From contig NZ_ATVR01000031.1 in NCBI RefSeq assembly GCF_000420825.1, forward strand, positions 1 to 40,698: DNA of 40,698 bases. Reading direction: 5' to 3'. Below the pieces are notes generated by a model. It did no database searches. It was not told where the DNA came from and saw only the letters and a program-made list of their open reading frames with translations. The translations under genes and the position numbers were made by a program. Positions 17,933-26,010 of this stretch are shown here, one piece after another. This DNA comes from Butyrivibrio sp. AE2015. GTDB lineage: Bacteria; Bacillota; Clostridia; Lachnospirales; Lachnospiraceae. The number at the start of each line of letters is the position of its first letter. The stretch's first letter is position 1.

Positions 17933-18394
17933 TTAAAAATCCAGTGCAAGCTTAATCACTGATATCTCTTTTCTGGAAAAAATCTCATCTTTATCATTTA
18001 TTGTCACGGTAACACTGTCGCTGTCATAACCTTTAAGTGTACCGGCAAACTCTTTTACACCATCACGTGCTTTAAAAAGTTTGAGTTCAACATCCTGTCC
18101 AAGGCTGTTCTCAAAGTGTCTGTCCTTTTTGAGCTGTCTGCCAAGTCCCGGACTTGAAACCTCCAAAGTATAAGCATCCTCAATAAAGTCATCTGCATCA
18201 AGAGCATCTGAAAGTGCATGACTTACATCAACGCATTTATTGATGTCAACGCCGCCCTCTCTGTCGATATAAGCTCTAAGGTACCATTCACCGGCTTCCT
18301 TAACATACTCTACATCGTAGATGCTGACTTCATTTGCCTTAGCAATAGGTACAAGCATTTCTTCTACTTTTGCTTCGATCTCGTTTTTCTTCAT
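17933..18394 (-). CDS. rimP: Ribosome maturation factor RimP
   Basis: The protein has 153 residues and is needed for 30S maturation. The family blocks 'DVEYVKEAGEWYLRAYID' with 'GGVDINKCVDVSHALSDALD', 'YTLEVSSPGLGRQLKKDRHF' and a C-terminal SH3-like part are all present. The ATG 18392-18394 follows GAGGA. It is the first gene of the nusA operon, about 100 bases downstream of the predicted transcription start. Confidence 0.95.
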   Translation of the reverse strand: MKKNEIEAKVEEMLVPIAKANEVSIYDVEYVKEAGEWYLRAYIDREGGVDINKCVDVSHALSDALDADDFIEDAYTLEVSSPGLGRQLKKDRHFENSLGQDVELKLFKARDGVKEFAGTLKGYDSDSVTVTINDKDEIFSRKEISVIKLALDF

Positions 18395-18448
18395 TCATTT
18401 TCCTCTTTGCATGCCATGGTACAACCCGATGGTTACCATGCGCATTAT

Positions 18449-18483
18449 TACATAAAGAAAGTGGGCTTTCTTCAAGCCCACTT
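18449..18483 (-). terminator. Terminator-like attenuator in the rimP-nusA leader
   Basis: A perfect 10-bp stem (18459-18468 with 18474-18483, AAGTGGGCTT / AAGCCCACTT) with a 5-nt loop is followed on the minus strand by TCTTTATGTA, an interrupted U-tract. It begins about 10 bases after the predicted start site. In B. subtilis, nusA is controlled by NusA-stimulated termination in this leader; the same logic would fit here (inference). No competing antiterminator hairpin was seen. Confidence 0.75.
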
Positions 18484-18499
18484 AACAATTACCATGTTG

Positions 18500-18528
18500 A
18501 CCATATCACAAAAGCGGCATTTCGTCAA
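18500..18528 (-). promoter_or_regulatory. Sigma-A promoter of the rimP-nusA-infB operon
   Basis: The minus strand reads TTGACG (18523-18528), a 17-bp spacer, then TATGGT (18500-18505). The -35 matches five of six consensus bases. The start site should lie near 18493, upstream of the leader hairpin. Confidence 0.85.
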
Positions 18529-18535
18529 GGATATG

Positions 18536-18568
18536 CACAAAAATTCCCAGGTTGCAAAGCAATCTGGG
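18536..18568 (-). terminator. Terminator of the tRNA-Glu transcript
   Basis: The stem CCCAG-TTGC / GCAA-CTGGG (18546-18555 with 18559-18568) has one A-C mismatch and a three-base loop. AATTTTTG follows on the minus strand. It lies about 30 bases past the tRNA 3' end and just before the rimP promoter, so the tRNA is probably a separate unit. Confidence 0.8.
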
Positions 18569-18597
18569 ATTCGGGTTGGGCTGTTATTAACAGTCAG

Positions 18598-18669
18598 TAC
18601 CTCGTAGCGGAATCGAACCGCTGATTCTGCCGTGAGAGGGCAGCGTCTTAACCGCTTGACCAACGAGGC
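18598..18669 (-). tRNA. tRNA-Glu, anticodon CUC
   Basis: The 72-base cloverleaf is on the minus strand. The 7-bp acceptor stem pairs GCCTCGT with ACGAGGT (closing G-U pair). The D arm carries GGTCAAGCGGTTAAGAC, the anticodon stem CTGCC/GGCAG encloses C-T-CTC-A-C, and the T arm carries the GGTTCGATTCC block. The discriminator is A, and CCA is not encoded. The CUC anticodon reads GAG. Confidence 0.96.
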
Positions 18670-18684
18670 TTATCAGTTTGTTTT

Positions 18685-18706
18685 GTCGCCGCCGTATCGC
18701 GGCGAC
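18685..18706 (-). other. GC-rich hairpin in the tRNA 5' leader
   Basis: A perfect 8-bp stem GTCGCCGC/GCGGCGAC with a 6-nt loop is placed between the -10 box and the tRNA. The predicted start site falls at about 18706, so the precursor would begin with this hairpin. No U-run follows, so it is not a terminator. Confidence 0.7.
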
Positions 18707-18712
18707 TTGTTT

Positions 18713-18741
18713 ATAATATCTTATTGCAAATAAAAATGCAA
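18713..18741 (-). promoter_or_regulatory. Promoter of the tRNA-Glu gene
   Basis: The minus strand reads TTGCAT (18736-18741), 17 bases, then TATTAT (18713-18718). It is the only good promoter between the dehydrogenase gene and the tRNA. Confidence 0.82.
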
Positions 18742-18754
18742 GCACTTTTTTAAA

Positions 18755-18786
18755 AAAAATTTAAAAATCGTTATACCGATGATTTG
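18755..18786 (-). terminator. Possible weak terminator after the dehydrogenase gene
   Basis: A short ATCG/CGAT hairpin on the minus strand is followed by a long T-rich tract (TTTTTAAATTTTTTTT). The stem is too short for certainty, but the position just after the stop codon is right. Confidence 0.35.
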
Positions 18787-18799
18787 TTAACTATTTACT

Positions 18800-19762
18800 T
18801 TAAGGGTTAACTATGTTTCTCTTCTGGCCCTTTTGCCAGGCTACTACGTTCTCCTTCACCTCTTCAAGGCATCTCTTTCTTGCCTCAGTACTTGCCCATG
18901 CCATGTGAGGAGTCACAAATAGTTTTCCGCTGTCCTGTATCTTAAGAAGTGGAGAATCTTTTGCCATGGGTTCAGGACTTAATACATCAAGACCTGCTGC
19001 AGCAATCTTACCCTCTGTAAGAGCATCATAAAGATCCTGCTCACTTACCACTGCACCTCTGGCTACATTTATGAGGATAGCGTTTTTCTTCATCTTATCA
19101 AAAGCATTTTTATCGAAAAGATTTCTGGTTCTGTCTGTAAGCGGGCAATGCAATGATATAACGTCTGAACGGGATAAGAGTTCATCAAACTCAACTCTCT
19201 CATAATCTGTACATGTGCTCTTTCCGGAAGCAGAATAAAAAATAACCCTTGCTCCAAAGGCAGTTGCTATCTCAGCAACCTTTCTGCCGATGTTTCCCAT
19301 TCCTACTATTCCATAGGTTTTTCCATCAAGTTCATTAAAAGGGATGTCAAGGCAGCAAAAATGAGACTGGTTAGCATATTTTCCGCTCTTAACGAACTCA
19401 TCATAGTGTCTTGAGTTCTCCATCAGATAAAAAAGAAGTGAAAAAGTATGCTGTGCTACTGACATAGTTGAATAGCCAACCACGTTAGCTACCTTTACAC
19501 CATGCCTGTTGCAGGCTTCAATATTGGCATTATCAAATCCTGTAGCAAATTCACAGATAAGTTCAAGATCCGGAGCCGCATCAAGAATCTTGTCTGATAT
19601 TGCACTTTTATTGATCATAAGCACCTTGGCATCTGCAAGTCTTTCTGCCGCATTGTCATCTGTTATCTTATCATCGTAATAGGTACACTCTCCAAGTTCA
19701 TCAAAGAGTGTATAATCCATATCTGATCCCACGCTGTCTGTATCTGCTACAACAATTTTCAT
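18800..19762 (-). CDS. D-isomer-specific 2-hydroxyacid dehydrogenase
   Basis: The protein has 320 residues, from the ATG 19760-19762 behind GAGGAG. The NAD-binding glycine motif is 'GIVGMGNIG' at 151-159. The catalytic Arg235 ('NVARGAVV'), Glu264 ('LSPEP') and His286 ('TPHMAWAS') are all in place. The family reduces 2-keto acids to D-2-hydroxy acids with NAD(P)H, or the reverse. The closest type appears to be glycerate dehydrogenase/hydroxypyruvate reductase, but substrate specificity cannot be read. It lies 47 bases after the EAL gene, behind its terminator, and ahead of the tRNA. Confidence 0.93.
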   Translation of the reverse strand: MKIVVADTDSVGSDMDYTLFDELGECTYYDDKITDDNAAERLADAKVLMINKSAISDKILDAAPDLELICEFATGFDNANIEACNRHGVKVANVVGYSTMSVAQHTFSLLFYLMENSRHYDEFVKSGKYANQSHFCCLDIPFNELDGKTYGIVGMGNIGRKVAEIATAFGARVIFYSASGKSTCTDYERVEFDELLSRSDVISLHCPLTDRTRNLFDKNAFDKMKKNAILINVARGAVVSEQDLYDALTEGKIAAAGLDVLSPEPMAKDSPLLKIQDSGKLFVTPHMAWASTEARKRCLEEVKENVVAWQKGQKRNIVNP

Positions 19763-19795
19763 ATCTGCTCTTCTCCTCAATTTATGATTATTGAT

Positions 19796-19827
19796 AAAAG
19801 AACCTAAGATCAATAAATCTTAGGTTC
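19796..19827 (-). terminator. Terminator overlapping the end of the EAL gene
   Basis: A perfect 11-bp stem GAACCTAAGAT / ATCTTAGGTTC (19800-19810 with 19817-19827) is followed by TTTT on the minus strand. The stem encodes the last codons of the EAL protein, and the TGA stop (19810-19812) falls at the edge of the 6-nt loop. Confidence 0.85.
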
Positions 19828-20520
19828 ACCTAAAAAGTACCCTTGAGCAAGGTCAATTTTCATACTCTTAAAGAAATTAAGTTCTCCCTGAGTCTCAATT
19901 CCTTCTGCAAGAATAATAATATCTCTCGCTCTTAGTTCCTCAATTATTTCTTTTACAATATGCTGCTTGTTAAAATCCTTATCCACACCGGATACAAATT
20001 TCCTATCGATCTTAACAAGATCAGGTCTGTAAAAATCAAGACACTCTTTATCTATGTTAGTTCCGGTACCAAAATCGTCAATTGCCACTAATGGAGTAGC
20101 ACCTTCTATATTAAAGGCAACTTTCTTCATTTCCCAGGCATATTTTTCGAGCTTGGTATATTCAAGCATTTCATACACCAGACGATTCATCATTTTTTCA
20201 CCACCAAGTGCTGCAACCTGTTTGGTCTGTTCTATCCTCATGCACACTGACGGAAAAGAATTCATGAAAAGCTTACCTTCAAGCCCCGCCTCCATGAAAT
20301 GCTTTGTTCCATAATAGTTTGTTATTTCCTCTATCTGAAAGAGCCTGTCCATACCTGCTACAGCCTTGATAAACTCAACAGGTGTGAAAGGCTGTGGTCG
20401 CATCAGTGCCTCATAACCATAGATCGAATTATCCGAAATCCTAAAAATTGGTTGATACGCAAATTTAATCTCTTGTGGATTATCCAGCAGATACTCAACC
20501 GTAACTTCCTTGTTATTCAT
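19810..20520 (-). CDS. Stand-alone EAL-domain c-di-GMP phosphodiesterase
   Basis: The protein has 236 residues and is little more than one EAL domain. Residues usually required for c-di-GMP hydrolysis are present: Glu37 (EALMR), Asn87, Glu117, the pair in DDFGTG (148-153), Lys170, Glu206 (EGIET) and Gln226. It is therefore probably active. No membrane segment, GGDEF or sensory domain is attached, so any control would come through a partner or through expression. The ATG 20518-20520 follows AAGGG. It has its own promoter and terminator. Confidence 0.92.
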   Translation of the reverse strand: MNNKEVTVEYLLDNPQEIKFAYQPIFRISDNSIYGYEALMRPQPFTPVEFIKAVAGMDRLFQIEEITNYYGTKHFMEAGLEGKLFMNSFPSVCMRIEQTKQVAALGGEKMMNRLVYEMLEYTKLEKYAWEMKKVAFNIEGATPLVAIDDFGTGTNIDKECLDFYRPDLVKIDRKFVSGVDKDFNKQHIVKEIIEELRARDIIILAEGIETQGELNFFKSMKIDLAQGYFLGEPKIY

Positions 20521-20576
20521 TAAAACCCTTTTCTAAAAATAAAACCCTTTTCACTCAAAATAAACAAAACATTAGA

Positions 20577-20605
20577 AATATATCAGTTTTTTTAAATTAA
20601 TTCAA
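20577..20605 (-). promoter_or_regulatory. Promoter of the EAL gene
   Basis: The minus strand reads TTGAAT (20600-20605), 17 bases, then TATATT (20577-20582), in a very AT-rich stretch just after the preceding terminator. Confidence 0.78.
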
Positions 20606-20623
20606 GCACAATTTATTTCAATG

Positions 20624-20666
20624 AAAAAACTTCCCATTTCAGGGCAATTACCCCTAGTGAGAAGTT
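20624..20666 (-). terminator. Terminator after the PAP2 gene
   Basis: An outer 9-bp stem (AACTTCTCA / TGGGAAGTT with one G-U pair, 20628-20636 with 20658-20666) encloses a small AGGG/CCCT hairpin. Six T follow on the minus strand. It ends the long pyrH-to-PAP2 run. Confidence 0.85.
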
Positions 20667-20677
20667 CTTAAAATCAC

Positions 20678-21349
20678 TTATTGTTCAGTTATTTTGCCAA
20701 GCATTTCTGCAAACAAACTGATATAACACAGACTTATAAGACACCCACCGAGAATATCAGTAAACCAGTGAACACCACAGACAAGCCTTCCAATTACAGT
20801 AAGTGCGATGATCAAAAGGCATACAATCTTACATACTTTTACAATCTTCTCGTTTTTCAGATATTTAGGAAGGACATACATCAAAGTTCCAAATATTGTA
20901 ACGATAAGCATTGTATGTGAAGATGGAAAAGAAGCCTCAACATGTTCAGCACCTTCTTCAATTATAGGTCTGTAGTTCACAATGACTTTTTCAAAAAAAG
21001 CATATGTGACAAGAACAACAGCATAGAGCCCGCCAAGGCAGAGAATTTCTCTGTCAACCTTAGCTATGCTCTTTTCCTTGATGAGCTGGATCATTCCAAG
21101 GCAAGCAAAAGCTGCAACAACTAAAATCGCAAGAACTCCAAAAAGTTCTGTAAGCTTATACCATACCATGTTGATTCCAAAAAACTCATGGATAAAGCCG
21201 TTGATATGAGAAAGACCTATAGAAGTATCCTCAGGACCTATAGCTGCTACATCAACTCTTTTCACCAAAAAGATCAGAACAAGAAAAGCGCCAAACATGA
21301 TCCTGGCAAACATATTGCCCTTCTTTACCATATTGTCATTTGTTTCCAT
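20678..21349 (-). CDS. PAP2-family membrane phosphatase
   Basis: The protein has 223 residues, with the ATG 21347-21349 behind GGAGGAG. It has about six membrane helices. The acid phosphatase motifs are 'KVIVNYRP' (121-128), 'PSSH' (142-145) and 'RLVCGVH-WFTD' (Arg188, His194, Asp198). The first motif has five rather than the usual six residues between Lys and Arg. Members dephosphorylate lipid diphosphates such as undecaprenyl pyrophosphate or phosphatidylglycerophosphate. A role in undecaprenyl phosphate recycling would suit the uppS and dxr neighbourhood but is inferred. It lies 82 bases after polC. Confidence 0.88.
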   Translation of the reverse strand: METNDNMVKKGNMFARIMFGAFLVLIFLVKRVDVAAIGPEDTSIGLSHINGFIHEFFGINMVWYKLTELFGVLAILVVAAFACLGMIQLIKEKSIAKVDREILCLGGLYAVVLVTYAFFEKVIVNYRPIIEEGAEHVEASFPSSHTMLIVTIFGTLMYVLPKYLKNEKIVKVCKIVCLLIIALTVIGRLVCGVHWFTDILGGCLISLCYISLFAEMLGKITEQ

Positions 21350-21431
21350 TATTTTTCTCCTCCTCGTCATTTTCTACTATAATATCCTGTTTATATTACA
21401 GTGAAATGACTCTTAAATTACAGTTTTGTAA

Positions 21432-24400
21432 TTATCCCTTCATAAGATCAAAAATACTGATCTGATTGGAATCAGGTATATCGCCCAAAAGTCCCATATC
21501 AGCCATCTTTTCAAGTACAGTCTGTGGGCACTTGGTCCTGGCCTTAAAGTCATCCTTAGATAAGAATGGGCCATCTTTTGCAGCTTCAACTATCTGATCG
21601 GCAGCTTTTTCACCCATACCATCGATACTTGTAAGTGCAGGCATTATCTTATCTCCGATAACTTGGAAGTCCCTGGACTTAACCTTAAAAATATCTATAG
21701 GAAGGAATTCGATCCCACGCTCGTACATTTCCTCTACAAGCCTCATATCGCCATACTCAGCCTGCTGTGCATTTGTGAGTTCATCCTTCTTATTGTTGTA
21801 CTCACGCATGATAGCTCTTAAGTGATTTTCACCCTGGCACATATGCTCGTAGTTAAATGCCTTTGCTCTGATACTAAACCAGGCAGCATAGAAAGCCTGT
21901 GGAACATATACTTTGAAATATGCGATTCTCCAGGCCATCATAACGTAAGCTGCGGCATGGGCCTTAGGGAACATGTATTTAATCTTTTCGCAGGACCAGA
22001 TATACCAGTCAGGAACACCGTGGTCTGTCATATCCTTCTTCCAGTCAGCCCAGTTGCTTTCTTTTCCCTTGGCAACCTTTCCTTTACGAACAGCTTCCAT
22101 GATCTTGAAGGATTCTGACTTATCAAGTCCCTTCTGGATCAGGTAGATCATAATATCATCTCGACAACAGATACAGGTATCAATAGTTGCCTTACCTTCC
22201 TGAATAAGAGTCTGCGCATTACCAAGCCAAACGTCAGTACCGTGTGACAGACCTGAAATTCTTATAAGGTGGGACAATGATGATGGTCCTGCATCGATAA
22301 CCATCTGCATGGCAAAGTCTGTACCAAACTCAGGAAGTCCAAGGCATCCAAGCTTTGTTCCACCAATCTGATCAGGAGTGATATTAAGAGCCGTAGTGTT
22401 CATGAAAAGGCTCATAACATTTTTGTCATCAAGTGGCACAGTCTTTGGGTCAAGCCCCGTACAATCCTGCAGGAATCTGATCATGGTAGGATCATCGTGT
22501 CCGAGAATATCAAGCTTTAACAGGTTGTGGTCAATGGAGTGATAATCATAATGAGTCGTAATGGTCGCAGTTGTCATATCATTAGCCGGATGCTGCACAG
22601 GACAGAAAGAGTTAATATCCTCACCCACAGGCAAAACTATGATTCCGCCCGGATGCTGACCTGTTCCTCGTCTTATACCGGTACAACCCTGAACAATTCT
22701 GTTGATCTCACATTTTCTCTTGCTGGCTCCGATTCCGTCGTAATATTTTTTTACAAAACCATAAGCCGTCTTATCCGCAAGGGAAGCTATTGTTCCCGCT
22801 CTGAAAGTCTGTCCGTAACCAAAAATAACTTCAGTATACTTATGAGCCTTAGACTGATACTCACCAGAGAAGTTAAGGTCAATATCAGGCTCCTTATCAC
22901 CCTTAAATCCAAGGAACGTCTCGAAAGGAATATCGAATCCATCCTTGTTCATCATAGCTCCGCACTTAGGGCATCTCTTATCAGGCATATCGCAGCCCGA
23001 ATTACCACCATACTTAAGTACTTCCTCGGAATCAAAGTCACTGTATTTACACTTAGGGCACACATAGTGCGGGCTAAGTGAATTAACTTCCGTGATACCT
23101 GATGTAAATGCGACAAAGGAGGAACCTACAGATCCTCGAGAGCCAACCAGGTATCCATCTTCATTTGACTTCCAAACAAGCTTCTGGGCGATGATATACA
23201 TAACCGCGAAACCATTCTTTATAATTGAGTTAAGCTCTCTCTCAAGTCGCTCCTGAACTATTTCAGGAAGGTTTTCTCCATAGATTTCATGAGCCTTGTC
23301 GTAACAGATCTTAGTAAGGATCTCATCACTGTTTTCAATGACAGGGGCACACTTATCAGGTCTTACCGGTGATATGCTCTCGCACATATCAAGGATTTTC
23401 CTGGTATTATCTATAACAATTTCTTTTGCCTTATCGCCACCGAGATAGTCAAATTCCTCCATCATCTCGTCAGTAGTCCTTAGGAAAAGAGGTGCAGGCT
23501 CTTCATCATTCATACCCTTTCCGGCCATGATGATCGTTCTGTATATCTCATCCTCAGGATTTAAGAAATGAGCGTCGCAGGTAGCAACAACAGGTTTGTT
23601 GAACTGCTCGCCGAGCTTAACTATTTCTTTGTTGATCTCTCTTATGTCGTCATCACTGTTGATGTCTTCATATCGCTCTGAATCCACCATGAAATGGTTG
23701 TTACCCACAGGCTGGATCTCAAGATAATCATAGAAATCCACAATTCTTGCTATTTCTTCCGGAGGTCTCCCCTCTACTACTGCACCGTAAAGCTCTCCGG
23801 CACAGCATGCACTTCCTATGATAAGTCCCTCTCTGTGTTTTAAAAGCTCGCTCTTTGGAATAAGAGGAAATCTTCTAAAGTAGTCAATATGGGACTCACT
23901 TACAAGGGTATAAAGGTTAACTCTTCCCAATGTATTCTTGGCAAGGATAATACAGTGATTGGGACGAAGATGTCTTATCATTTCCTTGGTTGGCTTTCCA
24001 AGAACATTTACATCGGTAAGAGTTGCTGCCTTTTGTTCCTCAAGCATTGGAAGGAACTTGTTAAAAATAAGCGCAGTACACTCAGCATCATCAACAGCTC
24101 TGTGGTGATGCTCAAGCACAACTCCCAAAGTTTTGGCAACGGCATCAAGTGTATGCTTAGCCTGAAGCGGGAAGAAATATCTTGACAACCATAAAGTATC
24201 AACAGTTGTATAATCAGCAGGAATGCCAAGTTCAAGGCAGTTCTGATTTATAAAGCTTATATCAAATCCAACGTTATGTCCTACTAGGACTGCATCCTTG
24301 CAAAACTCCACAAACTTAGGAATGATTACTTCCCTTGTGGGAGCATCCATTACCATTTCATCAGTTATACTTGTAAGCTTCTCAATTCTGTAAGGAATTG

Positions 24401-25976
24401 GCACCTGAGGATTTATGAATTCAGAGAATCTCTCAATTATCTCCCCATTTCTTACCTTTACGGCACCAATTTCAATGATCTTATTTTTTATAGGAGAAAA
24501 ACCTGTGGTCTCAATATCGAATACAACAAAGGTTGTATCTCGAAGTGGCTGTCCCTTGTCATTTACAACAATTTCTTTAAGGTCATCAACAAGATATGCC
24601 TCTACTCCCAGGATCAGTTTAAAGAAATCCTGTCTCTCGATAGGTGGCTCACCGGCTTCTTTTCTCCTCTTTTTCTCATCGTTAAAGAGGTCTTCCCAGA
24701 CATGGTTTGCATCTGTAAGAGCCTGAACAACGCCGTGGTCTGTTATGGCAATACCTGGCATTCCCCATTTATAGGCTTGTTTAACTATATCCTTAACTTC
24801 AGAAACGCCATCCATATCACTCATCTTGGTATGGCAATGAAGTTCTACTCTTTTTACTTCTGCCCTGTCTACTCTCTTCGTAGTAAAATCAGGAATCTTT
24901 TTTACTCCCACAATAGACTGTAGAGACAGCTCATGATCGAACTTATCAACAGCAGCGATACCTTTGATCTTAAGGAAAGCTCCGGGTTTAATATCCTTTG
25001 TGATATCAGGAACATCCTCTGTCTTTACAAACATCTTTACAGTGATAGAGTCTGTAAAATCAGTTATGTCAAAGATCATGATACTCTTTTCATTTCTGAT
25101 ATCTCTCTGATCATAAGCTGTTACTTTACCGTGAACTGTAACTTCGCCAAGCTCTCCTATTAGCTCAGAAAGCTTCATTGTTTCATCATCAAAGTCTCGT
25201 CCAAATACAACATCAGGATTATCACTTCGTTTGTAGCTTCCGCCAAAGTCTCTCTTTGGAGTCCACTTGCCTTTTGAAAATCCAGCCTTTGTCCCTTCTG
25301 CTGCACTCTTTTGAGGTTCCTCATTTTTCTGGGCTTTTTCTTCAGCAGCCTTTTCTGCCTTCTTCTCAGCAGCCTGCTTTTTCTTTTCTTCAGACTTCTG
25401 TTCAAAGTCCTCAAGCTTCTTGGCCATTTTAACTGATTCATCAGTATAATCAGGCTCTTTTGTCTCCTTCTCTGTATCTACAAATTCAGGAGAAATAGCC
25501 ACAGAAAGACCGCATCTCTCATTTACGATCTTGGATAAAACCCTTATAAGATCCGGAGCTTTTTTCTTGCCAACTACACTGTTTTCAAGCTGGATAACCA
25601 CATTTCCGTCATCCGGGTATTCAAAATTGGCAGCACGAAAAAGACTATACTCCATATGGTCATAGTCTTTTAACTCCATCTCTATGCTCTCTCTGTAGAT
25701 ATCAAAAAGATTCTGTGGTGTATACTGAGCAGACAGGCTGAACTTCTCATAGATTTTGATAGTCAGATCCTGTCCGTTAAATAACTGCTTTTTTATACCA
25801 GTTTCAGTCTTGTAAATATCTGCCTTGTCAATAAGGGCATTACTGGATATATATATTCTGATAAAATCCTGTTTTCTCGTAGTTGAGACCTTAACAACCT
25901 CAGTCTGTTCCATAATCTCCTGAGTGCGGTCATCAAGCTTAAGGCCAGGAAAAACCTCGAAAAACTTCTTCCCCAT
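21432..25976 (-). CDS. polC: DNA polymerase III alpha subunit, Gram-positive PolC
   Basis: The protein has 1514 residues. An N-terminal domain (1-180) is followed by a Lys/Glu/Ala-rich linker (about 185-245), an OB fold (about 275-358) and the first PHP segment ('ELHCHTKMSDMDG' from 378). A DnaQ-like 3'-5' exonuclease is inserted in PHP ('FVVFDIETTGF', Asp487 and Glu489). Then come the polymerase palm ('PDIDLNFSGEYQ'), a zinc motif ('CPKC' with a second 'CPKCG') and a helix-hairpin-helix end. This architecture defines the replicative PolC of Firmicutes. The ATG 25974-25976 follows AGGAG. It is 34 bases after ispG and presumably read from the dxr promoter. Confidence 0.98.
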   Translation of the reverse strand: MGKKFFEVFPGLKLDDRTQEIMEQTEVVKVSTTRKQDFIRIYISSNALIDKADIYKTETGIKKQLFNGQDLTIKIYEKFSLSAQYTPQNLFDIYRESIEMELKDYDHMEYSLFRAANFEYPDDGNVVIQLENSVVGKKKAPDLIRVLSKIVNERCGLSVAISPEFVDTEKETKEPDYTDESVKMAKKLEDFEQKSEEKKKQAAEKKAEKAAEEKAQKNEEPQKSAAEGTKAGFSKGKWTPKRDFGGSYKRSDNPDVVFGRDFDDETMKLSELIGELGEVTVHGKVTAYDQRDIRNEKSIMIFDITDFTDSITVKMFVKTEDVPDITKDIKPGAFLKIKGIAAVDKFDHELSLQSIVGVKKIPDFTTKRVDRAEVKRVELHCHTKMSDMDGVSEVKDIVKQAYKWGMPGIAITDHGVVQALTDANHVWEDLFNDEKKRRKEAGEPPIERQDFFKLILGVEAYLVDDLKEIVVNDKGQPLRDTTFVVFDIETTGFSPIKNKIIEIGAVKVRNGEIIERFSEFINPQVPIPYRIEKLTSITDEMVMDAPTREVIIPKFVEFCKDAVLVGHNVGFDISFINQNCLELGIPADYTTVDTLWLSRYFFPLQAKHTLDAVAKTLGVVLEHHHRAVDDAECTALIFNKFLPMLEEQKAATLTDVNVLGKPTKEMIRHLRPNHCIILAKNTLGRVNLYTLVSESHIDYFRRFPLIPKSELLKHREGLIIGSACCAGELYGAVVEGRPPEEIARIVDFYDYLEIQPVGNNHFMVDSERYEDINSDDDIREINKEIVKLGEQFNKPVVATCDAHFLNPEDEIYRTIIMAGKGMNDEEPAPLFLRTTDEMMEEFDYLGGDKAKEIVIDNTRKILDMCESISPVRPDKCAPVIENSDEILTKICYDKAHEIYGENLPEIVQERLERELNSIIKNGFAVMYIIAQKLVWKSNEDGYLVGSRGSVGSSFVAFTSGITEVNSLSPHYVCPKCKYSDFDSEEVLKYGGNSGCDMPDKRCPKCGAMMNKDGFDIPFETFLGFKGDKEPDIDLNFSGEYQSKAHKYTEVIFGYGQTFRAGTIASLADKTAYGFVKKYYDGIGASKRKCEINRIVQGCTGIRRGTGQHPGGIIVLPVGEDINSFCPVQHPANDMTTATITTHYDYHSIDHNLLKLDILGHDDPTMIRFLQDCTGLDPKTVPLDDKNVMSLFMNTTALNITPDQIGGTKLGCLGLPEFGTDFAMQMVIDAGPSSLSHLIRISGLSHGTDVWLGNAQTLIQEGKATIDTCICCRDDIMIYLIQKGLDKSESFKIMEAVRKGKVAKGKESNWADWKKDMTDHGVPDWYIWSCEKIKYMFPKAHAAAYVMMAWRIAYFKVYVPQAFYAAWFSIRAKAFNYEHMCQGENHLRAIMREYNNKKDELTNAQQAEYGDMRLVEEMYERGIEFLPIDIFKVKSRDFQVIGDKIMPALTSIDGMGEKAADQIVEAAKDGPFLSKDDFKARTKCPQTVLEKMADMGLLGDIPDSNQISIFDLMKG

Positions 25977-26010
25977 TAAAACTCCTAAATAAAACTACCT
26001 CGCCAGATTC

